Positions 20,122-29,259 of a DNA stretch of 64,000 nucleotides are shown here, piece by piece; position 1 is the first letter of the stretch, and each line of letters opens with the position of its first letter. Location of the stretch: positions 806,001 through 870,000 of the forward strand of contig NZ_CP022303.1 of the NCBI RefSeq assembly GCF_004216475.1, written 5' to 3'. The translations under genes were made by a program, and so were the position numbers. Under the pieces are notes generated by a model, which was not told the origin of the DNA, did not search any database, and saw nothing but the letters and a program-made list of their open reading frames with translations. Source of the DNA: Thalassococcus sp. S3 (GTDB lineage Bacteria > Pseudomonadota > Alphaproteobacteria > Rhodobacterales > Rhodobacteraceae).

Positions 20122-21054
20122 TCAGGCCTTGGACCGTCGCTTTTTCCACAAAAGTGTCACACCGAACGCGGCTGCCGGGATCAGCGCCCAAGGCGGCGCG
20201 GGCATCGTGAAAAGGTTGATCATCACCAGGGCGCCCACCAAAAGGCCGCCTCGCCAGAGCTTGGGATCGTCCTTGGTTCGGGGCAGCATCGGCATCGCGC
20301 GCCAGCCGACATCCATCGCGGCGGCAAGGGCCACCCAATGGACAAAGAAATTCGGCCCGAAGATCAGGTCGATCACCGTTATCGCGGCAAGGCCCGTGCC
20401 GGTCTTTTTGGCATAGCTCGCAAGATTATCGCAGGCTTCGTCCTGGGCAGGCGATGGTGGCGCGGGCTGGGCACGTCTTTCTTCGATCAGCGTCCGGGCG
20501 GGAACCTTGACCTGGGGGGCGAGGCTGTGCAGCGGGTCTGGCAGACCGGGCGCGGAGACGCGGTAGACGGGCACCTCATCCTCCATGTTCTTGGGCCGCG
20601 TCGTGCCGAGTGGTTCAAACCCAACTCTCAGCTTGGAGCGGACCTGATCATAGACCTGCTGGGAGAGTAGGATGCCGCCCGGTTCGGCCATGGATTGCAG
20701 CCGCGCGGCGAGGTTCACCCCTTCGCCCAGCAGGTCCTGTCCATCGACGATGACATCGCCCAGATGCAAGCCGATCCGAAAGCGCAGCGCCGCCGGATCA
20801 TCGACTTTCAACTCTTTCTGGACTTCGATGGCGCAATTGACCGCCTCGATCACCGAGGGAAACTCGGCAATCAGACCGTCACCGGCGGTGTTGGCGATGC
20901 GACCCCTGTGGCGTGTGATGAACTTGGCAAAGACATCGCGCGCCTGATGGAGCGCGCCATAAGTGCCCACCTCGTCCATCCCCATCCGACCGCTGAAATT
21001 CTCGGCGTCGGCGGCCAGGATCGTGGTCAGCTTGCGTTCCAATTCGCCCGCCAT
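20122..21054 (-). CDS. Class III adenylate/guanylate cyclase with C-terminal 2TM domain
   Basis: About 310 residues. The N-terminal half is a class III nucleotidyl cyclase: metal-binding aspartates in LAADAENFSG (about 14) and TAGDGLIAEF (about 57), FRIGLHLGDV (about 91) and the transition-state segment GEGVNLAARLQ (about 109). The C-terminal part has two to three hydrophobic helices (about 208-290) resembling the 2TM domain. It is thus expected to make cAMP at the membrane. A start seven codons earlier (21075) is possible. It lies between mdh and sucC, same strand, after a strong terminator, so it probably has its own promoter. Confidence 0.85.
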   Translation of the reverse strand: MAGELERKLTTILAADAENFSGRMGMDEVGTYGALHQARDVFAKFITRHRGRIANTAGDGLIAEFPSVIEAVNCAIEVQKELKVDDPAALRFRIGLHLGDVIVDGQDLLGEGVNLAARLQSMAEPGGILLSQQVYDQVRSKLRVGFEPLGTTRPKNMEDEVPVYRVSAPGLPDPLHSLAPQVKVPARTLIEERRAQPAPPSPAQDEACDNLASYAKKTGTGLAAITVIDLIFGPNFFVHWVALAAAMDVGWRAMPMLPRTKDDPKLWRGGLLVGALVMINLFTMPAPPWALIPAAAFGVTLLWKKRRSKA

Positions 21055-21163
21055 GTTTATCTCGCCGCTTTCCATTGGGCGCCTTTGGATGGAATTTTGA
21101 AATCACGGGACCGTGAATGCCCTTCATGTGGGCGACGATCCAAGAAATGTGAAGACCTTTAAC

Positions 21164-21192
21164 AAAAAAGGCCGGGCGATGCACCCGGCCTT
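21164..21192 (-). terminator. Rho-independent terminator of mdh
   Basis: On the minus strand AAGGCCGGG, a 7-base loop and CCCGGCCTT form a 9-base stem followed by a run of T (read as AAAAAA at 21164-21169 on the plus strand). It begins 22 bases after the mdh stop, so mdh transcription should end here rather than continue into the cyclase and suc genes. Confidence 0.88.
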
Positions 21193-21213
21193 GATCGTGA
21201 CATGATGTCCGGC

Positions 21214-22215
<1,002 letters not shown>

Positions 22216-22306
22216 CTAGTGCGGAACGGGGCGCCGCGCAAGGGTTCTGCGCTGCGGCGTCGCAGCGCGGGATGGGTGTTCGCGGCTCAGGGAACAGGCT
22301 AAAGCG

Positions 22307-23095
22307 GTGAGAGTCCATGCAATTCCGGGGATACGGGCGGTGTTGGAACTGAATGCGTTGTTTTTCGCCGTCGCCGGGCCCGCGGTGGTCTTTGCAGGCA
22401 TCTCCAAGGGGGGCTTTGGATCGGGCGCGGCCTTTGCCTCGGCCTCGATTCTGGCGCTGATCCTTGAGCCGGGACTGGCCTTGGGCGTGATGCTGCCGCT
22501 TCTGATGCTGATCGATGTGTCCACCCTGCGTCCCTATTGGGGCAAATGGAGCTGGCCGGATGCAAAGCTGCTGATCGTCGGTGGCGTGCCCGGCGTGGCC
22601 CTTGGCGCGCTGCTCTATCAGGTGGCGAATGCAGATGTATTCCGGTTGCTGATCGGGGGCATCTCGATCGGGTTCGTGCTGTGGCAATTGACGCAGTCAC
22701 GGGGGCTGATCCGCGCAGCGGCGCGGAAGCTGCCAGCCTGGGCGGGATTGTCAGCGGGGCTGGTGGCAGGGTTCACGAGCTTTGTCAGCCACGCGGGTGG
22801 CCCGCCGGCGGCGGTCTACATGCTGTCGCAACGGCTGACCAAAACCGAATTTCAGGCCACGACCGTGCTGCTTTTCTGGGTGATCAATATCGTGAAGTTC
22901 ATCCCCTACGCCGCGTTGGGGATGTTCACCGCGCAGACGGCTCTGGCCAATCTGCTGCTCGCCCCCTTCGCGCTGCTGGGCGCTTGGCTGGGGGTCAAGG
23001 CCCACCGGATCGTGCCGGAATGGCTCTTTTTCCGGGTGACCTATGTCCTGCTGACCCTCACCGGGTCCAAGCTGATCTGGGATGCGCTGACGTAG
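22307..23095 (+). CDS. TauE/SafE (TSUP) family membrane transporter
   Basis: About 250-262 residues with around seven transmembrane helices. The TSUP mark is the N-terminal AGISKGGFGSGAAF (about 30-43) and a related repeat in the second half, GLVAGFTSFVSHAGGPPAAVY. The family includes probable sulfite, sulfoacetate or organic-anion exporters; the substrate is not deducible. GTG at 22307 is the longest start; GTG at 22340 or TTG at 22343 (giving ELNALFFAVAG) would better match relatives. It is divergent from mdh with 130 bases between. Confidence 0.88.
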   Translation: MRVHAIPGIRAVLELNALFFAVAGPAVVFAGISKGGFGSGAAFASASILALILEPGLALGVMLPLLMLIDVSTLRPYWGKWSWPDAKLLIVGGVPGVALGALLYQVANADVFRLLIGGISIGFVLWQLTQSRGLIRAAARKLPAWAGLSAGLVAGFTSFVSHAGGPPAAVYMLSQRLTKTEFQATTVLLFWVINIVKFIPYAALGMFTAQTALANLLLAPFALLGAWLGVKAHRIVPEWLFFRVTYVLLTLTGSKLIWDALT

Positions 23096-23115
23096 GGTGG
23101 ACCTGGGGTCCACCC
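23095..23115. repeat. GTAGGG-type palindromic hairpin after the TSUP gene
   Basis: GGGTGGACC, a 3-base loop and GGTCCACCC form a perfect 9-base stem starting on the last base of the TSUP stop codon. There is no T run. It sits between two convergent genes and may end transcripts of both. A related GTAGGG hairpin occurs at 50857-50874, suggesting a dispersed palindromic repeat. Confidence 0.6.
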
Positions 23116-23123
23116 GTGGGGCT

Positions 23124-23435
23124 TCACGCGTCGTTGCCCTTCGCCGGCAGCGCTTCGGCCAGGGTTTCATAGGCCTGACCGGAGGCCACGAGACAGGTCA
23201 TGCCGTTGGGCAAGGTGACCGTGATGGTCCAAGTGCCCGTCTCTTCCGACGCAAAGACCTCAACCACCTGGTTGTTGCCACCCAGACCGATACTTTGCCG
23301 CGTCTCGCCGTATTTTCCGTTCAGACGCTCCACCACCATCTCGCGCGGGGCGCAGTTGCGGGTGCCTTGTGCAGCTGCATCCTGTGCGGCCAGCGCCAGC
23401 GCGCCAAAGGCCATTGTCATCAAAACCGTTTTCAT
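23124..23435 (-). CDS. Small exported protein of unknown function
   Basis: A 103-residue protein with a signal peptide (MKTVLMTMAFGALALAAQDAAAQ, cleavage likely near residue 23). The mature part has two Cys (NCAPRE and MTCLVA) that could form a disulfide, and a beta-rich pattern with VVEVFASEETGTWTITVTLP. Small periplasmic proteins of this type are common in Rhodobacterales; no function is known. I chose the ATG at 23435 (AAGG about seven bases upstream) over a GTG three codons earlier. Confidence 0.75.
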   Translation of the reverse strand: MKTVLMTMAFGALALAAQDAAAQGTRNCAPREMVVERLNGKYGETRQSIGLGGNNQVVEVFASEETGTWTITVTLPNGMTCLVASGQAYETLAEALPAKGNDA

Positions 23436-23651
23436 CGCCTTCACCTTTCTCCGTGATCATGCCGGCGGGTCCGTTCTGGCCCTGTGCGGCATGGGCATCG
23501 GGCCCTTGGGATCTGTGTCGGATGGGCTGCTCTTCTCGGTTCATGGCCCCTGATGCGAACCGGCCCCTTTCGATCTGTCCGATGGCAAAACCCTGCCCCG
23601 GCACCGCTGAAAGTCCGGTTAACGCCACGCACGCTCATACATCTCAAGAGG

Positions 23652-23663
23652 TTAGCGCTATAA
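23652..23663. promoter_or_regulatory. Candidate LacI-type operator before mcl2
   Basis: TTAGCGCTATAA contains the near-palindrome TTAGCGCTAT, centred on AGCGCT, 83 bases upstream of the mcl2 start. A related TGATAGCGCTAGA lies at 26411-26423 before the DUF1194 gene. AGCGCT-centred palindromes are typical LacI-family operators. This is pattern-based and weak. Confidence 0.3.
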
Positions 23664-23745
23664 TTGCTGCGACGCAGCGATTGGCTCTTGAACTTTTTGG
23701 CAAACAATGCCCCTGTCCGCGCAACAAAATGACCTGGAGGCCTTC

Positions 23746-24603
23746 ATGGATCACCGCGCCCGCCCGTACCGTTCCGTTCTCTATATCCCCGGCTCGAAAG
23801 ACCGGGCGCTGGACAAGGCGCGCAGCCTGCCCGTGGACGCGATCATCTTCGATCTCGAAGACGCGGTGACGGCAGAGGAGAAAGCGAATGCACGCGAGAC
23901 GCTGAAAGCCGCACTTGCGCAGGGTGGCTATGGCGGACGGACGCGGATCGTGCGGATCAACGGGCTCGACACCGAATGGGGTCGCGCGGATGCCGAAGCG
24001 GTCGCGCAGATGGATGCAGAGGCCGTGCTGCTGCCCAAGGTGAATGCGGCGGCCGACGTGGATGCGCTGGCCGAGATCACCGGGGACCTGCCGATCTGGG
24101 CGATGATGGAGACACCTTTGGGGATGCTCAACGCGGCCGAGATCGCGGCGCATCCCAAGCTGCAGGGCTTCGTGATGGGCACGAATGACCTTGCAAAGGA
24201 ACTCAACACCCGATTCCGCGCGGATCGGGAGCCTTTGCTGGCTTCGCTTGGGCTCTGCCTGATTGCCGCCAAGGCGCATGGCGTGATCGCGATCGACGGG
24301 GTTTATAACGCGTTCAAGGACGCAGATGGCCTGCGGGTTGAGTGCCAGCAGGGCCGCGACATGGGTTTCGACGGCAAGACTCTGATCCATCCCGCCCAGG
24401 TCGATGTGACGAACGAGGAATACGCACCCTCCGAGGCCGAGATCGACCTCGCGCGCCGCCAGATCGCCGCGTTCGAGGAAATCGAGGCGCAAGGGCAGGG
24501 TGTGGCTGTTGTCGACGGAAAAATTGTGGAAAACCTTCATGTAGCCACCGCCCGCGAGACCTTGGCCAAGGCCGAGGCGATCGCCAGCTTGCAAATGGAG
24601 TGA
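23746..24603 (+). CDS. mcl2: CoA ester lyase of the HpcH/HpaI (CitE) type, likely (3S)-malyl-CoA thioesterase
   Basis: A 285-residue Mg-dependent TIM-barrel protein. SVLYIPGSKDRALDKAR (about 9-25), IIFDLEDAV (about 34-42), RINGLDTEWG (about 72) and FVMGTNDLAKEL (about 145) match the malyl-CoA lyase/thioesterase group. Two closely related enzymes exist in Rhodobacter: the lyase Mcl1 and the shorter thioesterase Mcl2, which yields malate from malyl-CoA. Length and linkage to mch point to Mcl2. The ATG at 23746 has GGAGG eight bases upstream; an earlier in-frame start is not family-like. It heads a four-gene run ending with mch. Confidence 0.85.
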   Translation: MDHRARPYRSVLYIPGSKDRALDKARSLPVDAIIFDLEDAVTAEEKANARETLKAALAQGGYGGRTRIVRINGLDTEWGRADAEAVAQMDAEAVLLPKVNAAADVDALAEITGDLPIWAMMETPLGMLNAAEIAAHPKLQGFVMGTNDLAKELNTRFRADREPLLASLGLCLIAAKAHGVIAIDGVYNAFKDADGLRVECQQGRDMGFDGKTLIHPAQVDVTNEEYAPSEAEIDLARRQIAAFEEIEAQGQGVAVVDGKIVENLHVATARETLAKAEAIASLQME

Positions 24604-24607
24604 CCAC

Positions 24608-25159
24608 ATGGCCCTTATGATCCTTGGAGTGCTGCTTTGGATCGCAGCGCATTCCTTCAAACGCGCGCTTCCGGATCAAAGGGCGTCCCTGGGCGATCCC
24701 GGCAAGGGGCTGGTCGCCGTTGTCATCGTCGTTGGTATCGTGCTGATGGTCATCGGCTACCGGCAAGCGGATTTCATCTATGTGTGGGCGCCGCCGACCT
24801 TCATGGTGCATATCAACAACCTGCTGATGTTGATCGCGATTTTTCTGTTCAGCCCGGCGGCAAAACGGGGCCGCGTCCTGCACGGAATGCGTCACCCAAT
24901 GCTGACAGGCTTCAAGACATGGGCCATCGCGCACCTGCTGGTGAACGGGGATCTGGCGTCGATCATCCTTTTCGGTGGCCTGCTGGCCTGGGCCGTGGCC
25001 GAGGTGATCGTGATCAACAGGTCCGAGCCCGACTGGGCGCCCGAGGGCGCACCGGGCACCATCGCCAAGGACGCGATGTTCCTTGTCGGATCGGTGATCC
25101 TGCTTGCCATCATCGGCTATATCCATTTCTGGCTGGGTGTGTGGCCCTTCCCCTCATGA
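24608..25159 (+). CDS. NnrU-like integral membrane protein
   Basis: A 183-residue protein with about five hydrophobic helices. GMRHPMLTGFKTWAIAHLLVNGD (residues 96-118) is the hallmark of the NnrU/isoprenoid-methyltransferase-like membrane fold, with HP and H residues on one face. NnrU was linked genetically to nitrate/nitrite respiration elsewhere; that role is not implied here. It lies four bases after mcl2 and its stop overlaps the DUF1737 start (ATGA), so it is translated within the mcl2-mch operon. Why a membrane protein is conserved in this pathway operon is not known. Confidence 0.8.
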   Translation: MALMILGVLLWIAAHSFKRALPDQRASLGDPGKGLVAVVIVVGIVLMVIGYRQADFIYVWAPPTFMVHINNLLMLIAIFLFSPAAKRGRVLHGMRHPMLTGFKTWAIAHLLVNGDLASIILFGGLLAWAVAEVIVINRSEPDWAPEGAPGTIAKDAMFLVGSVILLAIIGYIHFWLGVWPFPS

Positions 25160-25359
25160 AGCTCTACCGGTTTCTGAGCGAGGACGACACGTCGGCCTTT
25201 TGCCACAAGGTCAGCGCGGCGCTGGGTGCGGGCTGGGCGCTTTACGGGCAACCCACCTATGCCTTTGACGCCAAACGCGGCGTGATGCGCTGCGGGCAGG
25301 CGGTGACCAAGGACGTGGCGGGCGAGTATAGCCCGGATCTGAAACTAGGAGACCAGTGA
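25156..25359 (+). CDS. DUF1737 domain protein
   Basis: A 67-residue protein beginning MKLYRFLSEDDTSAFCHKVS, the full length of a DUF1737 domain, with GWALYGQPTYAFD in the middle and a C-terminal MRCGQAVTKDV. DUF1737 proteins are small cytoplasmic proteins without known activity. The ATG at 25156 overlaps the NnrU-like stop by four bases; the TGA at 25357 is followed directly by the mch ATG. It is thus locked between the two. Confidence 0.8.
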   Translation: MKLYRFLSEDDTSAFCHKVSAALGAGWALYGQPTYAFDAKRGVMRCGQAVTKDVAGEYSPDLKLGDQ

Positions 25360-26391
25360 ATGGCCAAGACCAATGCGGGCCGCTTTTTCGAAGATTATCA
25401 GATGGGTCAGGTCCTCACCCATGCCGTGCCGCGCACCGTGTCGGGGGGCGAGCGCGCGCTTTATCACGCGCTCTACCCGGCGCGCCACGCGCTTTATTCG
25501 TCGGACGCCTTCGCGCAGGCCTGCGGGCTGGAGGCGAGCCCCATCGACGATATGGCGGCCTTCCACGTGGTCTTTGGCAAGACGGTGCCGGACGTGTCGC
25601 TGAATGCGGTGGCCAACCTGGGCTATGCGGAGGGGCGCTGGCTAAAGCCGGTTCATGCGGGCGATACGCTGCGCTCGACCTCTGAAGTGATCGGGCTGAA
25701 GCAGAACTCTAACGGGAAGACCGGTGTCGTTTATGTCCGCACGCGGGGCATGAACCAACGGGACGAGGTCGTGCTGGATTATGTGCGGTGGGTCATGGTG
25801 CGTAAGCGCGATGCGGATGCTGCGGCGCCGGAGACGGTGCTGCCGGATCTGGCCAAAAGCGTCGCGGCAGAGGATCTGGTGATCCCGGAGGGTCTCGATT
25901 TCACCGGCTATGATTTCGATCTGGCCGGAGAGCCGCATCGCTGGGCTGACTACGAAGTGGGCGAGCAGATCGACCATGTCGATGGTGTGACCATCGAAGA
26001 AGCCGAGCACATGATGGCCACGCGTCTGTGGCAGAACACGGCCAAGGTGCATTTCGACGCGACCTTCCGGCCCGATGGGCAGCGACTGATCTATGGCGGG
26101 CACGTGATCTCCATGGCGCGCGCGCTCAGCTTTAACGGGCTTGCCAATGCGCAGATGGTGGTGGCGCTGAATGCCGGTGCTCATGCGAACCCCTGTTTTT
26201 CTGGCGACACGATCAAGGCCTGGTCGGAGGTTCTGGACAAGGCTGACACGCCCGCGCCGGGTGTGGGCGCGCTGCGCCTGCGTCTGGTGGCGACAAAAGG
26301 CGGCCTGCCCTTCACGCTTCGGGGCGAGGACGGAAAGTACGATCCCAACGTATTGCTGGATCTCGACTATTGGGCGTTGGTGCCACAATAA
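25360..26391 (+). CDS. mch: Mesaconyl-CoA hydratase
   Basis: A 343-residue double hot-dog (MaoC-like) hydratase. It hydrates mesaconyl-C1-CoA to beta-methylmalyl-CoA in the ethylmalonyl-CoA pathway, the acetyl-CoA assimilation route of Rhodobacteraceae lacking isocitrate lyase. The N-terminus GRFFEDYQMGQVLTHAVPRT matches the family start, and the second half contains HVDGVTIEEAEHMM and FDATFRPDGQRLIYGGHVIS, the MaoC catalytic region. Length equals known Mch proteins (about 343). AGGAG precedes the ATG, which directly follows the DUF1737 stop. Confidence 0.93.
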   Translation: MAKTNAGRFFEDYQMGQVLTHAVPRTVSGGERALYHALYPARHALYSSDAFAQACGLEASPIDDMAAFHVVFGKTVPDVSLNAVANLGYAEGRWLKPVHAGDTLRSTSEVIGLKQNSNGKTGVVYVRTRGMNQRDEVVLDYVRWVMVRKRDADAAAPETVLPDLAKSVAAEDLVIPEGLDFTGYDFDLAGEPHRWADYEVGEQIDHVDGVTIEEAEHMMATRLWQNTAKVHFDATFRPDGQRLIYGGHVISMARALSFNGLANAQMVVALNAGAHANPCFSGDTIKAWSEVLDKADTPAPGVGALRLRLVATKGGLPFTLRGEDGKYDPNVLLDLDYWALVPQ

Positions 26392-26449
26392 GCCGCCCCT
26401 GCCCGATTTGTGATAGCGCTAGAGAGGCGGGCGCGGTTAGGCTCGCCTC

Positions 26450-27109
26450 ATGCCCATTCTGCGCGCCCTTTGTCTGAGCTTCGGTCTGAGCGCCCCGGCA
26501 CTGGCTTGCGATCTTGCGCTGGCCCTGGCCGTGGATGTGTCGGGGTCTGTCGACACGCGTGAATTCAACGTTCAGATGCGGGGCCTGGCCGCTGGCTTGC
26601 GGGACCCGGTCGTGTCCGAAGCTCTGGTGCGCGGGCAGGTTCATCTGATGCTGATCCAGTGGACAGGCGCATCGCGTCAGCGCGTCACGATCCCATGGAC
26701 AGCGATCACCTCATTTGACGATGTCGAGACTTTTGCGCGGCGTGTCGAGGAGGACATGCGGGTCTGGCGCAATTATTCGACAGCCATCGGAGAGGCCCTG
26801 GCCGTCACCCTCGAAAAATTCGACGACGTGCCCCATTGTGCGCGCCATTTGATCGACCTGTCCGGGGACGGGGCGTCGAACGAAGGTGTGAAACCGCTTG
26901 AACAACACGGTGCCTTGAAGGCGGCGAAGATCACGGTGAACGCCATCGCCATCGAGGAGAGCGAGGCGCACCTGACCGATTACTTCTTTGAGAACGTGAT
27001 TGTCGGCGAAGGGGCCTTTGTGGTGACCGCCAACAGCTTCGACGAATACCCTGAAAAGATCCGGAGGAAACTGTTGCGAGAGGTGACCCGGCAGACCGCC
27101 CGGAACTGA
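26450..27109 (+). CDS. DUF1194 (VWA-like) exported protein
   Basis: A 219-residue protein with a signal peptide (MPILRALCLSFGLSAPALA) and a von Willebrand A-like fold. ALAVDVSGSVD (about 25-35) is an intact MIDAS motif for metal binding, and LIDLSGDGASNEG (about 137-149) provides the second acidic loop. DUF1194 proteins are exported and of unknown partner. It is 58 bases downstream of mch in the same direction; an AGCGCT-centred palindrome (26411-26423) lies in that gap, so it may be separately controlled. Confidence 0.88.
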   Translation: MPILRALCLSFGLSAPALACDLALALAVDVSGSVDTREFNVQMRGLAAGLRDPVVSEALVRGQVHLMLIQWTGASRQRVTIPWTAITSFDDVETFARRVEEDMRVWRNYSTAIGEALAVTLEKFDDVPHCARHLIDLSGDGASNEGVKPLEQHGALKAAKITVNAIAIEESEAHLTDYFFENVIVGEGAFVVTANSFDEYPEKIRRKLLREVTRQTARN

Positions 27110-27192
27110 CACAGAGTCACCAATTGTAACGAATCTATGGAGTCGTTAACAAAGTTGGGGGAAGCGGGAATCGTTGGTACGAAAGGGTTGGC

Positions 27193-27399
27193 ATGACGCA
27201 AACAATCACTCCGTCAGCCGAGCATATCTTGGACTTGTCTGACGACACGCAAGTCCATGTTTTGATGACATCTTTGATGAAAGAACGCGGACTTTCCCCG
27301 GTCGTCAAACAACTGAACCAGACGGTCCTGACCGGCGCCGCGTCGGATCGGGAAAAGGCGATAGCTGCGTTGAGACGCATGGGGTTTTGGTTCGAATAA
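27193..27399 (+). CDS. Small protein of unknown function (68 aa)
   Basis: A 68-residue soluble protein, MTQTITPSAEHILDLSDDTQ at the start and EKAIAALRRMGFWFE at the end, predicted mostly helical. AAAGGG precedes the ATG by about seven bases. I recognise no domain. It is short, but the composition (acidic and Leu/Lys rich, without the Arg/Pro excess of shadow frames) looks like a real protein. Confidence 0.6.
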   Translation: MTQTITPSAEHILDLSDDTQVHVLMTSLMKERGLSPVVKQLNQTVLTGAASDREKAIAALRRMGFWFE

Positions 27400-27871
27400 T
27401 CCCTGTTTGATATCTCGGTTCGAGATAGGCAGTCGCTGGGATCAGGCGGCTGCTTTCTTTTTGTGCGGACGAGTGTGGATGAGGTGTGGATATCTCCATG
27501 AAACTACATCCAGGCCAAATTTTTTTAACGTGGATCACGGCTCGTAGATAAGCCGTAAAGAGGACACCGATAGCGCTGTCGCACACCCTTGAAGAGCTTG
27601 ATGATCTGAAAGCGAGGATCCTGACATCGGCTACGGCCCGGATCTGATCTGGAATTGCGACGTTGAGCCAGCAAGACGTCAGTCCACGCGTCAGGCACGG
27701 GCCGACCTTTTGCGGCACTTCAGCTCGCCTGCCGCGCGTCCTGGGACAATGCCGACAAGCGTAAACTGGCAGCCAGAGCGGTGTTGGCGTTTTTGCCCGA
27801 CGCTGGCTCAGCCCGCGCTGCTCTCGACCGCAGTCGAGAGGGGTAAACTCGGATGGCCTCAAGTCCGGCCC
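27400..27871. other. Gap with a possible decayed gene
   Basis: About 470 bases with no convincing intact gene. On the plus strand, short protein-like stretches appear in different frames: SHTLEELDDLKARILTSATA (from about 27578) and, further on, FAALQLACRASWDNADKRKL ending in ALDRSREG with a stop near 27842. This could be a broken small gene, but I cannot identify a parent family. A minus-strand frame across the gap is Arg/Ser/Pro rich and looks spurious. Confidence 0.35.
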
Positions 27872-28876
27872 CTAGCGCCCCTCGATCCGGATGGAGAATT
27901 GTCGCTTGGCGCCTGTCGGAGGGGGCGGGAAGGGCGCCGCGCGCTGGACCACCGCGAGGGCCGCGCGATCAAGCTGGGATGATCCCGAACTCCGCGCGAC
28001 GGAAGCGGCGGACAGGCCGCCGTTTGAGGCGATGGAAAAGGCGATCACCGCGGCCCCCGTGCTGCGGACATTGGGTTTGCGCACACGCGAGATGCGGCGC
28101 AGCACTTCGCCGGGATAATTGCTGGCCGCCGCGTTGCCTGCCGCCGCAGAGCGTGCGGCGCCGGTTGAGGCCGCGCGCGCCGCCGTCGCGGTCTCGGTGC
28201 CGGTGGCAGACCCGGCGCGCGCGTTGCGGTCGGAATTCCCTCTCGCTGCCGGTTGCGGGGTGGGCTCTGGCGGCGCGGTGCGGGCCAGTCTCTCGATCGT
28301 TTCCGGTCGTGCGGGTGGCCGCGGCGACAGGACAACGCTTGTGGCCTCTTCCGTTGCCGCCTCAACCCGATCCGGGGCTTGTGCTGTGCTCTGGGTTTCG
28401 GGTTGGTCCGGGGACTGGGGCGCCGACGGCTGTGTCGGGGTTAGGGTGGGCACCACGCTTGACTGGGCTGTCGGGGCAATCACCTGGGCCGTCTCATTTG
28501 CAGGGGCGCGTTCTGCAGTTTGCTGGCTCTCGGCGGGTGTTACACTGGTGCTGGGCCGGCTCTGAGGGGTTTGTGTCGGCTCTACGGCGGACAGTCTGGA
28601 CGTGGTCTCCTGCGGCTGATTGGCATTCGCATCGGGCTCAACTGCCGGACTATACTCCGGTTGCGGTGCAGCTTCGATGGTGGTCTCTGTCGGAACGGTG
28701 GTCATTGTGCCAGCGGCAAGATCAGCAAAACCAGCGCCCAGCCGCGCCGCGACCGCACCTTCGCCGCCTTCCATTTCTGGCGCGTCTTGTCGGAAAAGGG
28801 CCAGCAAAATCACCCCGTGAAGGCCCAGGGCAACCAAAACGGCAACCAGCTTTCCCGTGCGAGATTGTGCAATCAT
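27872..28876 (-). CDS. tonB: TonB-type energy transducer
   Basis: A 334-residue inner-membrane protein spanning the periplasm. An N-terminal anchor (KLVAVLVALGLHGVILLALF, residues 9-28) with the conserved His is followed by a long P/A/T/E-rich linker and a C-terminal TonB domain from about residue 255 (NYPGEVLRRISRVRKPNVRS) ending PPPTGAKRQFSIRIEGR. TonB transmits proton-motive force from ExbBD to outer-membrane receptors. Its start overlaps the second exbD by four bases. It is the last gene of the receptor-exbB-exbD-exbD-tonB run, consistent with heme uptake. Confidence 0.93.
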   Translation of the reverse strand: MIAQSRTGKLVAVLVALGLHGVILLALFRQDAPEMEGGEGAVAARLGAGFADLAAGTMTTVPTETTIEAAPQPEYSPAVEPDANANQPQETTSRLSAVEPTQTPQSRPSTSVTPAESQQTAERAPANETAQVIAPTAQSSVVPTLTPTQPSAPQSPDQPETQSTAQAPDRVEAATEEATSVVLSPRPPARPETIERLARTAPPEPTPQPAARGNSDRNARAGSATGTETATAARAASTGAARSAAAGNAAASNYPGEVLRRISRVRKPNVRSTGAAVIAFSIASNGGLSAASVARSSGSSQLDRAALAVVQRAAPFPPPPTGAKRQFSIRIEGR

Positions 28877-29259
28877 TGCAACCCCCGTTCGGTCACGATG
28901 AGAATAGTTTCGGCTCCCGCTCCCCTCAATGTCGCGGTGATTTCAAGCAGTCGCGCGGCAGGCACCGCCCGGTCTGGCACGATGCGCAGAGTTCTGAGGT
29001 CTTCCTCGGGCTGGTTCTGGAGGAACGCCCCCAGGTCCGGCAGGGGCCTTCCGGCATGGTGAAGACTACCATCGGCCTGCAAGACAAGGCTGTCTGCGGG
29101 CGCGGTGCCATCGAGGTTCCGCGTGTCGACCAATGTCACATCGCCGCCCAGTGGCGGCGCGAGCGTGCCTGCGACCATAAAGAAAACCAGCATCAGGAAC
29201 ACGATGTTGATCAGCGCGATGGTCGGTTCGCGCTTTTGCGAGCGCCGGGACCGCATCAT
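28873..29259 (-). CDS. exbD: ExbD-type biopolymer transport protein (second copy)
   Basis: A 128-residue protein with one transmembrane helix near residues 16-36 (IALINIVFLMLVFFMVAGTL), where the usual proton-carrying Asp position reads Asn (PTIALINIVFLM). A periplasmic alpha/beta domain of about 90 residues follows. It overlaps the first exbD and tonB by four bases each. The apparent lack of the critical Asp (the first copy has SLIDVIFLLL) suggests the two copies are not equivalent and may form a mixed ExbD pair. Confidence 0.88.
   Translation of the reverse strand: MMRSRRSQKREPTIALINIVFLMLVFFMVAGTLAPPLGGDVTLVDTRNLDGTAPADSLVLQADGSLHHAGRPLPDLGAFLQNQPEEDLRTLRIVPDRAVPAARLLEITATLRGAGAETILIVTERGLQ

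Noticed and set aside
27305..27862. A 185-codon minus-strand frame after tonB
   Set aside because: It overlaps the 68-residue gene, is rich in Arg, Ser and Pro, and has no recognisable domain or ribosome site.
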